Shown here one piece after another: positions 8,707 through 16,986 of a DNA stretch of 64,000 nucleotides. How positions within the stretch are numbered: the stretch's first letter is position 1; each line of letters opens with the position of its first letter. The position numbers and the translations under genes were made by a program. The notes beneath the pieces are model-generated. The model was given only the letters and a program-made list of their open reading frames with translations. It searched no databases and was not told where the DNA came from. The DNA comes from CAYSRJ01 sp964521865 (lineage in GTDB: Bacteria > Spirochaetota > B62-G9 > DRHN01), in assembly GCA_964521865.1 (NCBI GenBank), contig CAZFTJ010000014.1, positions 54,156 to 118,155 on the forward strand, in the 5' to 3' direction.

Positions 8707-9798
8707 ATGAATAGACTGTTGAGAACATCGGGGTATCGTATCCAGCCGTATCATATGAATGGATTGAATTGGCGAATTGTTCCAGAAACTTCGGAAACCG
8801 GAAATATTGTAGTTGTTACCGGTTTTATGCCTGCATGGTGGGAAGCAGAATACAATATTACATTCGGAACAGACTTCCATACAAATTTCAGGGTACATCA
8901 AAAAACTCTCGTAAAAATGGAATCACTATTGAAAGAACGTTTTGGCGATCTGCCCAATTTTTTTTGTGGGGATGATTATGCCAACTCATATGCATGTGAA
9001 AGGCGGTATGGAGATGGACTTGTTCCCGCCCTTTTTGGAGGCAAGGTCGAGTTCGAAGATGAAAGCGGTCATCCGTTTGCTGTGAGCATGGATCTCACCG
9101 ATGAAGAAGCAGAAAATCTTACCATTCCCGATCTACAACATCATCCGGTCATTGAAACCATACTCGATCCAGAAAAAGGGGGATTCGAATCGGTTTCTGG
9201 AGAGCTTGGATTTGAGGGAGTTTTAAATATTGCTTTTAAGCTCAGGGGACAGGAAATATTTGTTGATATGATACAGAAAAGACAATTATTTCAACATATG
9301 TGCAGTGTAGTTAATGAGACAATCGATAAACTCGTTCATATGGTTAGAGAGTGGCAGGACCCCGGTCATACCCGACCGACGTTTTTTGTCACGTGTAATT
9401 GTCTTATGAATATGATTTCCAATACAATGTATGAAGACCAGCTGTTTTCCTTTGATACCAGCTTCAGCAACAGCTTTGAAATGTTCGGGATGCATACGTG
9501 TAACTGGATCGTTGATCCTTACCTGGATGCGATTGCAAAAATAAGTGATACGATAGATTACCTCGATATGGGGTGTTACAGCGACCTCGATAGGGTGCAT
9601 AAACTGTTTCCCGGATTGCGACCGGCGGTATTCATACATCCTGAAATTATCAGGCAATCAGAGCTCAGCGAAATCGGAGAGAAAGTATCTGAATTATGTA
9701 AAAAATTGATTTCCGGGTCTATCCTCCTGTCCGACCTGGAAGCTGGAACGGATGACAGCGCTATACGGAAAGTGTATGAGGTTGCGGCAAAGTTTTAA
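8707..9798 (+). CDS. URO-D superfamily protein with HxC motif
   Basis: 363 residues from the ATG at 8707, which has TTGGAG six bases upstream; earlier in-frame ATGs lack a site and would add a poor N-terminus. The protein resembles the URO-D/methylcobamide methyltransferase barrel in overall pattern but is divergent. MHTCN places His263 and Cys265 where corrinoid methyltransferases carry their zinc-binding HxC. It is the first gene of the plus-strand group divergent from the ABC operon, followed 33 bases later by an isomerase-family gene. No corrinoid protein is encoded nearby, so methyl transfer cannot be assumed. The exact reaction is unknown. Confidence 0.72.
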   Translation: MNRLLRTSGYRIQPYHMNGLNWRIVPETSETGNIVVVTGFMPAWWEAEYNITFGTDFHTNFRVHQKTLVKMESLLKERFGDLPNFFCGDDYANSYACERRYGDGLVPALFGGKVEFEDESGHPFAVSMDLTDEEAENLTIPDLQHHPVIETILDPEKGGFESVSGELGFEGVLNIAFKLRGQEIFVDMIQKRQLFQHMCSVVNETIDKLVHMVREWQDPGHTRPTFFVTCNCLMNMISNTMYEDQLFSFDTSFSNSFEMFGMHTCNWIVDPYLDAIAKISDTIDYLDMGCYSDLDRVHKLFPGLRPAVFIHPEIIRQSELSEIGEKVSELCKKLISGSILLSDLEAGTDDSAIRKVYEVAAKF

Positions 9799-9831
9799 GT
9801 GGGAAAGTGTTTTTATACGGAGGTTGGTTTG

Positions 9832-11280
9832 ATGAAAAATGATTTCGAAGAAATCAGGCACACGCTTCAACAGGAGAAGAAAAAAAGTGAAGCCAGGCCC
9901 AAAATCGGGCTTCTGCCCACCGGGCATTTCTACTATTGGCCCCAGTTTCCGAACCTGAAGGAAATGGGTATGAAGATGTATAAAAAATTGCGCAGCATGC
10001 TGGAACAGCGTGCCGATATCGTTGCTTCCGAGCTTGTCGACTCGGTTGAGAAGTCCAGGAAAGCGGCGAGGTTTTTCAGGGGCAGCGACATCGACATGCT
10101 GCTTATCTTTCCGTTGGGATACACGCCGAGCATGCAGATCGTACCTGTGGTATGCGAGTGCGGAGTGCCGATCAGAATACTCAACGCACATGAGGACAGC
10201 TCATACGACTATCCGACGGCCGACACTGCGGTATACCTTCACCATGAGGGGGTGTGCTGTGTGCCTGAGTATGCCGGGGCTCTCGTCAATCTGGGAAAAA
10301 AGTTCAGGGTCAGGACGGGATTCTTCGATGAGAGAAGATTGTGGGAGGAGCTTGAGGCGGATTTCAGGGGAGCTGCAGCTGCGCGCTTTTTCAGGAATAT
10401 GAATATCGGTCTTATCGGAGAGGTGTACACCAACATGTCCGATATGCCTGTCGATGAGCATCGCCTTTTGAAAGCCACCGGCAGGATGCTCGTACGGCCC
10501 GAGGTGGAAGAAATCGAAGAAGCGTTTTACCGCGTTACCCAGGAGCAATTGGAAAATATGTACCGCCAGTTCAGAACCCTGTACGAGGTGGACGAAACCG
10601 TAACAAATGAGCACATGCAGTTTTCCGCCCAGCTTGCCGTTTCATACGATGAAGTGATCAGGAAACACGATATCTATGCCTTCGGATATTACTGGTGGGG
10701 GGAGAAAGAGCATATCACACAGCTTCGGGCACAATCTAACCTTGCGGTGTCGAGGCTTGCCGCTCTGGGCCGGCCCGGTGTAACGGAGGGAGACGTGAAA
10801 TCTGCCATGGCCATGAAGGTACTTGACCTGTTCGGAGCGGGCGGAATGTTTGTCGAATTTTTCTCTATGAATTTTGATGAGGATTTTATCCTTATGGGAC
10901 ATGACGGCCCGAGCAATATCCACATGGCCGACGGCAGACCGCGGCTCCAGCATTTGAAGGTGCATCACGGAAAATCAGGACACGGGCTCGGGATTGATTT
11001 CGATATGAAAGAAGGCCCGGTCACCCTTCTCAACCTTACCCAGTTCGACGCGGGAGACACGTTCAAGCTCATTTACTCTGTCGGTAAAATAATTCCGGGA
11101 CCTATACTGAACATAGGGAACCCGAACTGCCGTGTCAGCGTGAGCAGACCTATTCACGAGTTCATGGATGCGTGGTGTCGGCAGGGTCCCTCGCATCATG
11201 TGGCTATCGGATACGGCGACAGAAGCAGGGAGCTCGAGATATTTGCAGAGGTCCTGAACTTTCGTATTGAGCGCGTTTAA
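9832..11280 (+). CDS. L-fucose/L-arabinose isomerase-family protein
   Basis: 482 residues from the ATG at 9832, which has GGAGG eight bases upstream. The in-frame GTG at 9799 directly abutting the previous stop is less likely. Metal-ligand positions match AraA: Glu319 (VTEGD), Glu342 (FVEFF), His357 (MGHDG) and His455/456 (SHHVA). The first 20 residues (EEIRHTLQQEKKKSEARPK) are a charged extension not seen in the paralogue at 3249. It lies between two URO-D-like genes and shares its layout with the pair at the left edge. Likely a metal-dependent isomerase of a sugar or sugar derivative; substrate unknown. Confidence 0.86.
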   Translation: MKNDFEEIRHTLQQEKKKSEARPKIGLLPTGHFYYWPQFPNLKEMGMKMYKKLRSMLEQRADIVASELVDSVEKSRKAARFFRGSDIDMLLIFPLGYTPSMQIVPVVCECGVPIRILNAHEDSSYDYPTADTAVYLHHEGVCCVPEYAGALVNLGKKFRVRTGFFDERRLWEELEADFRGAAAARFFRNMNIGLIGEVYTNMSDMPVDEHRLLKATGRMLVRPEVEEIEEAFYRVTQEQLENMYRQFRTLYEVDETVTNEHMQFSAQLAVSYDEVIRKHDIYAFGYYWWGEKEHITQLRAQSNLAVSRLAALGRPGVTEGDVKSAMAMKVLDLFGAGGMFVEFFSMNFDEDFILMGHDGPSNIHMADGRPRLQHLKVHHGKSGHGLGIDFDMKEGPVTLLNLTQFDAGDTFKLIYSVGKIIPGPILNIGNPNCRVSVSRPIHEFMDAWCRQGPSHHVAIGYGDRSRELEIFAEVLNFRIERV

Positions 11281-11365
11281 ACCAGGGATGACTGCCCGGA
11301 GGAGCTGCCGGGGCGGCCGGGCATCGATTCGTGACTTCGGAAAATTTCTTGTAAGGGGGTATACT

Positions 11366-12478
11366 TTGGCAGAACTGAATTCAACAGAAAGGGTCATTCA
11401 TACTTTCACCGGGGAGACTCTCGACAGGCTTCCGATCTTCGACATCATTCACAACGTCGAGTTTATCGAACATGTGAGCGGTAAGAAAATCACACCTGAA
11501 AATGCGGAGGATGTTGCCTGTGAAGCGGTGAGTAAAACCCTTGACCTGGTGCGGCACTTCTGCATTCCCGATGACATCGGAGTTCATACTGTTACCGATG
11601 AGGATGGATTTACATACAGGGTCGAGTGGTGGACAAAGGAGACGGTACACCGCCCGATAACCTCGATGGACGATGTGCGGGAGCTGATGAAACGCGATAT
11701 CGAGCGGATATACAAGAGTATCGATGAGCAGAAGTTCTGTCCCCAGGCGAAGGAACAACTGAACCTCTTTGGAGAAAAGTACAACTACCCCGAAGAGGTC
11801 AACAGACATTTTGAGAGGGTAACGAAAAAGCTTGGCGACACGGTGATGATAGCGCCTGAAACAGTCCCGGGCCTGTACACGGCTCAGAACAGGTACGGTT
11901 TCGAGTGGTTTATTTATATGTACCACGATGAGCCCGAGCTCACGCTGCAATACTACGATGCCCTGGTCGACCACGAGCTGTTCAGGATAGACAGCTTCGC
12001 GCCGACGCAATTGTCGAAGATCGCCCTTGTTTCCGAATCGGTCGCCTTCAATACCGGTCTCATATGGAATCCGGAGTTTATCAAAGAAATAATATTTCCC
12101 CGTGTCAAAAAGCTCATCGACCGGTGGAAGAAGTATGGATATTTTGTTGTCTGGCACAGCGACGGGAAGAAGTGGGATATAATAGATGACATTCTGAAGC
12201 TGGGCGTCGACTCGATCAACCCGTGTGAGCCTCTTGCGACGATGGAGGTAAAGAAGTTTCGCGAGTTGTACCCGGACACGGTAATCGGCTCGATGATAGA
12301 CTGCCAGGACCTCCTCGCCTTCGGCAGTCCGGATGAGGCGAGAGAGGCGACCAGGAAGGCTATTGAGGACTCCGGAGGCGCCAGAACGCTTATCGGATCC
12401 ACATCGGAGATTCATCCGGAGATCAAGATCGAAAATGCCCTTGCGATGTACGAAACTGCGAAATCTTATACTGTTTGA
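11366..12478 (+). CDS. URO-D superfamily protein, second isomerase-paired copy
   Basis: 370 residues. The TTG at 11366 is taken as the start because a purine-rich GTAAGGGGG site sits just upstream and because the protein then aligns residue for residue with the paralogue at 978 (NSTERVIHTF against SSKQRLLNTI). An in-frame ATG at 11288 would add 26 arginine-rich residues absent from the paralogue. Shared motifs are FDIIHN, RHFC(V/I)PD, EWWT and IGSTSEIHP. The zinc motif position reads WHSDG, so His is kept but Cys is Asp. The first gene of this operon-like run starts at 8707. Probably acts in the same pathway as the upstream isomerase. Confidence 0.8.
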   Translation: MAELNSTERVIHTFTGETLDRLPIFDIIHNVEFIEHVSGKKITPENAEDVACEAVSKTLDLVRHFCIPDDIGVHTVTDEDGFTYRVEWWTKETVHRPITSMDDVRELMKRDIERIYKSIDEQKFCPQAKEQLNLFGEKYNYPEEVNRHFERVTKKLGDTVMIAPETVPGLYTAQNRYGFEWFIYMYHDEPELTLQYYDALVDHELFRIDSFAPTQLSKIALVSESVAFNTGLIWNPEFIKEIIFPRVKKLIDRWKKYGYFVVWHSDGKKWDIIDDILKLGVDSINPCEPLATMEVKKFRELYPDTVIGSMIDCQDLLAFGSPDEAREATRKAIEDSGGARTLIGSTSEIHPEIKIENALAMYETAKSYTV

Positions 12479-12626
12479 GATGTTGTGAAAAACGTCGTTG
12501 TTTCCGGTATTAGATAATGCCGTATGAATAAATTGTAATTATATTGACAGCATCTGGCATCGAACAAATTCTTTTTTTCAGTAATAAAAATAATTTACAG
12601 TAATTAAACCGTTATGGAGGTGAGAG

Positions 12627-13160
12627 TTGGAGAAGAAAGAAGTCTCGTATACGACGTTTTTGAAAGAATCCGTTACTCTCATTGACGATCCGGGAGCCCT
12701 GCTGGTAACCCGGCGCGGACAGGAAAGAACAAACGTCATGACCATCGGTTGGGGTCTCATTGGTGTTGTGTGGGGTCTGCCGATTTTTACAGTGCTGGTT
12801 CGTCCTTCGCGTTTCAGCTACCGGATTATCGATGAAAGCGGCGAGTTCACAGTGAACATTCCCTATCCTTCCATGTCCGGTCTTGTTGAGTACTGCGGAG
12901 CAGTTTCCGGGAGGGACCACGACAAGATAAAGGAAAAATCGCTTACCCTCCTTCCCTCTGAAACGGTTTTTCCGCCACTGATTGCGGAATGTGCGATTCA
13001 CTACGAGTGTAAAACCGTTCATAAAAACGATGTTGCGCCTGCCGTCTTTCCGGATGAAATCATCAATGAATTTTATCCTGAGGATGATTTTCACCGTGTG
13101 TTTTTCGGCCGCATTCTGCGGGTAAGTGCGGACAGCACATTCAAGGAGAGCCCTGTGTGA
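12627..13160 (+). CDS. Flavin reductase-like FMN-binding split-barrel protein
   Basis: 177 residues starting at TTG 12627, with GGAGGTGAG upstream. Residues 22-100 show the flavin-reductase-like split-barrel pattern: GALLVTRR, NVMTIGWGLIG, FTVLVRPSRFSYRII and FTVNIP. Such proteins bind FMN or FAD and act as flavin reductases or carry flavin for a partner. It lies 26 bases before the MprF-like gene, so they may share a transcript, although no functional link is obvious. A TTGACA lies at 12543, but I find no good -10 element behind it. Confidence 0.85.
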   Translation: MEKKEVSYTTFLKESVTLIDDPGALLVTRRGQERTNVMTIGWGLIGVVWGLPIFTVLVRPSRFSYRIIDESGEFTVNIPYPSMSGLVEYCGAVSGRDHDKIKEKSLTLLPSETVFPPLIAECAIHYECKTVHKNDVAPAVFPDEIINEFYPEDDFHRVFFGRILRVSADSTFKESPV

Positions 13161-13186
13161 TTCTTTATGTATGAGAACAATTATAA

Positions 13187-15745
13187 ATGGCACGAAAAAA
13201 GATATTTAATATCCTGCTTCCGTTGAGCAGTGCGGCATTGTTCAGCCTCGCCCTGTGGGTACTGTATCATGAGTTGAGGAAGTACCATCTCCACGACGTG
13301 GTTCAGTACTTTCATGAGCTTCCGGCGGTTCATATACTGCTTGCGGTTTTATGCAGCGGATTCAGCTATTTCATGCTTACGGTATACGATACCCTGGGTC
13401 TACGGTACATTCGTCATCCCCTCGAGTACAGAAAAATAGCGCTGGCATCGTACATAGGATATGCGTTCAGCAACAGCATCGGCTACCCGATGATCAGCGG
13501 CGGCCTGCTGCGCTACCGTCTCTATACCACATGGGGGCTATCAGCGGTTGAAGTCACCAAAGTCGTCGCCTTCTGCAGCTTTACCTCCATACTCGGATTT
13601 TTAACCGTTGCAGGCGGCTCCTTCCTGCTGAAGCCGGAAACGCTTCCCACCACCCTGCATCTTCCGATAAGCTCTGTAAAACCGGTGGGGTATTTCTTTC
13701 TGGGCCTCTTGGCGGCATATTTCTGCATGATACTATTTATTAAAAAAACTGTAAAACTGAAAAAGTTCGAATTCCGTCTTCCTTATCCAGGACTCTCAAT
13801 CGCCCAGGTAATTGTGTCCTCCATGGACTGGGCGTTTGCCGGAGGAGTTCTCTATTTTCTGCTTCCGAAGGGCGCGGGCGTATCCTACCCAAGCTTAATC
13901 GGTTTATTTATGCTTTCAGAATTCACCGGTATGGTGAGCCGGATCCCCGGCGGTCTCGGTGTATTTGAAATGGTGATGATTCTGCTGCTTCCTCAAACCG
14001 TCAATCACTCCCAGATACTCGGAGCGCTCGTAAGCTTCAGGATTATTTACTACTTTATGCCTCTCGCTGTTGCGGCGGTTGTTCTGGGTTTTTATGAGTT
14101 ATTGCAGAAAAAGGAGGGGGTGAAGAGATTCGCGCTCGGTTTCGGTAAACAGGCGGCTGTTCTTACACCGTATATATTTGCGGTGATGTCTTTTCTCGCC
14201 GGTACAGTGTTATTGTTTACAGGATCGATGCCTGCAGCCCGGAACCGGCTTGAAATGCTTATGACATTTCTCCCCTTCCCTGTTTTTGAGGTTTCGCATT
14301 TTCTCGGCAGTATTGTGGGTATAGTACTGATAATTACCGCATGGAGGCTGAGCCAGAGGCTCAATGCCGCCTATTTCCTTACCGTTGGACTGTTATGTGC
14401 CGGCATTGTTCTGTCAATGCTTAAGGGGTTTCGGTATGAAGATGCAATCATTCTGGCGGTTTTCCTCGCAGCACTGATTCCTGCCCACAGACAGTTTTAT
14501 CGCAGGGCATCTCTTATCGATCGGCCGTTTACCCCCGCCTGGATTCTCACAATTTTGCTTGTTCTCCTCTGTTCGGTCTGGCTCGGGATGTTTTCATATA
14601 AGCATGTTGAATATTCGAATGAGCTCTGGTGGAAGTTCAGCCTCTCGGACGATGCGCCTCGTTTTCTTCGTGCAAGTGTCGGAGCCCTTATTGTTATTCT
14701 GATATTCGCTGTGAGCAGGCTTATACGGCCGTATTTTCCAAAGCACAGGCTGCCGGATAAGCATGAGCTGGATAAAGCTCGCTTGATTATTGAGAAATCT
14801 CCAAAAGCGCACGCCGAGCTCGCGCTGGTTGGAGATAAATCTCTATTATTCAGCCCGTCTCAAAGGACGTTTCTCATGTACGGTATTCACGGGCGAAGCT
14901 GGGTAGCGCTGGGCGATCCGGTCGGTCCGAAGGAGGAATGGAGGGAGCTTCTCTGGCAGTTTCACGAATTATCGAATCGCTATAACGGATGGCCGGTTTT
15001 CTATGAGGTAGAAGGCCCAAACGGCAATTTTTACCAGGAGCTCGGCCTGAGCCTTCTCAAATTCGGCGAAGAAGGTCGGGTTCAGCTCGAGTCATTTTCC
15101 ATGGAAGGAAGCACTAGAAAAAGACTGCGTCAAATATATAAGCGGGCGAGCCATGAGGGGTGCAGCTTTGAAATCATCCCTAGGGAGTCTGTTTCGCATA
15201 TACTCCCTGAGTTGCGGGCAGTATCCGAAAACTGGCTGAAAGCCAAACATGGCCGTGAAAAGAAATTTTCTGTCGGGTATTTTAAGCCCGACTACCTCAT
15301 CCAATTCCCTGTGGCATGCATCAGAATAAATGAAAGGATCTATGCCTTTGCCAATATTCTTGAAGGTGCCGGCAGGGAGGAGCTGTCAGTCGACCTGATG
15401 AGATACACCTCTGAATCCCCGGAGGGAACAATGGAATTCCTGTTCATCGAGCTCATGCTCTGGGGAAAGAGCGAAGGGTACCGATGGTTCAACCTGGGCA
15501 TGGCGCCTCTTTCCGGCCTTGACGACGATACATTGGCACCTGTCTGGAGACGTATCGGAACGTTTATCTTTAAATATGGTGAACATTTCTATAATTTCAA
15601 GGGATTGCGACAGTACAAGGAAAAATTCAACCCGCACTGGTATCCCAAATATATCGCTGTTCTTCCCGGTTTTGCGCTCCCTAAGATTCTTATTGATATC
15701 AACTTTCTGATATCCGGACGAAACAGCACTGCAAATACGGGGTGA
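13187..15745 (+). CDS. mprF: MprF-like lysyl-phosphatidylglycerol synthase/flippase
   Basis: 852 residues. Residues 1 to about 310 form a multi-helix UPF0104 (LPG flippase) domain (for example SRIPGGLGVFEMVMI near 250-265). Further membrane helices follow to about residue 510, and the C-terminal 300 residues are a cytosolic DUF2156 domain with the GNAT-like aminoacyl transfer fold. The order matches MprF proteins, which add lysine or alanine from aminoacyl-tRNA to phosphatidylglycerol and flip the product, lowering surface charge and giving resistance to cationic peptides. The GTG/TGA overlap region leads straight into the outer-membrane protein gene. Amino-acid specificity cannot be read from sequence. 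Confidence 0.9.
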   Translation: MARKKIFNILLPLSSAALFSLALWVLYHELRKYHLHDVVQYFHELPAVHILLAVLCSGFSYFMLTVYDTLGLRYIRHPLEYRKIALASYIGYAFSNSIGYPMISGGLLRYRLYTTWGLSAVEVTKVVAFCSFTSILGFLTVAGGSFLLKPETLPTTLHLPISSVKPVGYFFLGLLAAYFCMILFIKKTVKLKKFEFRLPYPGLSIAQVIVSSMDWAFAGGVLYFLLPKGAGVSYPSLIGLFMLSEFTGMVSRIPGGLGVFEMVMILLLPQTVNHSQILGALVSFRIIYYFMPLAVAAVVLGFYELLQKKEGVKRFALGFGKQAAVLTPYIFAVMSFLAGTVLLFTGSMPAARNRLEMLMTFLPFPVFEVSHFLGSIVGIVLIITAWRLSQRLNAAYFLTVGLLCAGIVLSMLKGFRYEDAIILAVFLAALIPAHRQFYRRASLIDRPFTPAWILTILLVLLCSVWLGMFSYKHVEYSNELWWKFSLSDDAPRFLRASVGALIVILIFAVSRLIRPYFPKHRLPDKHELDKARLIIEKSPKAHAELALVGDKSLLFSPSQRTFLMYGIHGRSWVALGDPVGPKEEWRELLWQFHELSNRYNGWPVFYEVEGPNGNFYQELGLSLLKFGEEGRVQLESFSMEGSTRKRLRQIYKRASHEGCSFEIIPRESVSHILPELRAVSENWLKAKHGREKKFSVGYFKPDYLIQFPVACIRINERIYAFANILEGAGREELSVDLMRYTSESPEGTMEFLFIELMLWGKSEGYRWFNLGMAPLSGLDDDTLAPVWRRIGTFIFKYGEHFYNFKGLRQYKEKFNPHWYPKYIAVLPGFALPKILIDINFLISGRNSTANTG

Positions 15746-15759
15746 TTGGAGAAAGTACC

Positions 15760-16923
15760 ATGTCCAGGCTTGGAAGATCGCCCGGGTTTTTTCTCATTCT
15801 TCTCGTCTGGTTGCTATGCCCCGTTTTAATGAGAGGAGATGGAGGGGAGACGGCACATCTGGATATTAAAGTGAAAGAAATCAGCGCAAATGTAAGCCCG
15901 AAAATAGAATTTTCGCTTCCGGGGGGAAATATATACGAGCACTTTGTGGAAAATTTCAACTATCTGGAAATGACCTTTAATCTAGATTACAATTTTCTGG
16001 ACAACAGCATAGGAGGCGATGTTTCTTTTGCGTATCCCTATAAATGGATCAAGCCCGGGGTGACCTTCTCCGACGCGGTGGATTTCGAAAATTTCATTGC
16101 TCCCAAGGTAGTGGGGGACGACATCTATCTATTGCCTGTGGATAAATATATTTCCAGAGATAGGGCATTGGAGTTCGGTGTTCTGTTCAATATACTGGCA
16201 AATATGCATTTGACAACTGCTTTTCTTATAAGTGATGTTTTTAAGGGGGATTTATCGGAAAATAATATTTTAGATAAAGGAACCGATTTGATTCAGAAAT
16301 TGAGTGTTGATTTTAATACAATCCAGCCGAAAGGGCAGACGAGAAGACTGGTCTTTGAAGGTCTGTATGCGGGTTCGGTGTTTACATCACGATTCCGAAA
16401 CAGATTCTCGAATCCGGTCAGCATCGATAATGAAAACAAGCTTTTATTTCACTCCGAATTATTTTCTCCGTGGTTTATTGAGGAAAAAGCGAGTATGAAT
16501 ATACCGGTAAAAATCTGGATGAAAGAGATATCCGGATTCTACACACTCGGCGGCTTTGATTCGATCAGAGGATATGCAGATAATTCAATAAATTCATTCA
16601 GGTTTCTCCTTGTCTCAAATAGTTTGAAGCGGAGCATTTTTCCCGACAAAGAAGTGAAGTTCAAGCTGTCAAAACTTCGTGTATACCTGCACCAGTTCAC
16701 TCTATTTTTTCTTCTTGATGAATTATTGACGCAGGACAGGCTAAGCATCCATTCGCCTCTCGAGTCATACACAAGTCTCGGAAGCGGTATTTCATTCGTG
16801 ATGTCTGGTAAAGAGAAAGTACATTTGCATACAGAATTATATATTGCCCAGCCTTTAAAAAATAAGCTCCCTCCGGTAATTTATTTTAAAACATCTCTTT
16901 TTAGTTTTGAAAAAAAGATGTAA
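15760..16923 (+). CDS. Secreted outer-membrane beta-barrel protein with an IRGY motif
   Basis: 387 residues from the ATG at 15760 (GGAGAAAG upstream); a GTG at 15742 overlapping the mprF stop is possible but poorer. The N-terminus is a signal peptide (FFLILLVWLLCPVLM). The mature part alternates polar and aromatic residues like beta strands, and GGFDSIRGY (about 264-272) resembles the conserved loop-6 (V/I)RG(F/Y) motif of Omp85/BamA/TpsB barrels. No POTRA domains are visible, so it would be a short patatin-type or stand-alone barrel. Its position after MprF suggests an envelope role. I do not recognise a named family beyond this. Confidence 0.6.
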   Translation: MSRLGRSPGFFLILLVWLLCPVLMRGDGGETAHLDIKVKEISANVSPKIEFSLPGGNIYEHFVENFNYLEMTFNLDYNFLDNSIGGDVSFAYPYKWIKPGVTFSDAVDFENFIAPKVVGDDIYLLPVDKYISRDRALEFGVLFNILANMHLTTAFLISDVFKGDLSENNILDKGTDLIQKLSVDFNTIQPKGQTRRLVFEGLYAGSVFTSRFRNRFSNPVSIDNENKLLFHSELFSPWFIEEKASMNIPVKIWMKEISGFYTLGGFDSIRGYADNSINSFRFLLVSNSLKRSIFPDKEVKFKLSKLRVYLHQFTLFFLLDELLTQDRLSIHSPLESYTSLGSGISFVMSGKEKVHLHTELYIAQPLKNKLPPVIYFKTSLFSFEKKM

Positions 16924-16986
16924 CTTTGAGTATCGAAGAAAAACCGGATTACCACCCATCTCTATTAAAGAGGAGTATATGTATCT

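Noticed and set aside
11288..11365. Upstream in-frame ATG extending the URO-D gene at 11366
   Set aside because: The extension is Arg/Gly-rich and absent from the paralogue at 978; the TTG start has a better site and aligns exactly.
1..12478. Corrinoid-dependent O-demethylase system
   Set aside because: URO-D genes are suggestive, but no B12-binding protein, MtaB-type methyltransferase or reductive activator is present, and two of the URO-D proteins lack HxC.
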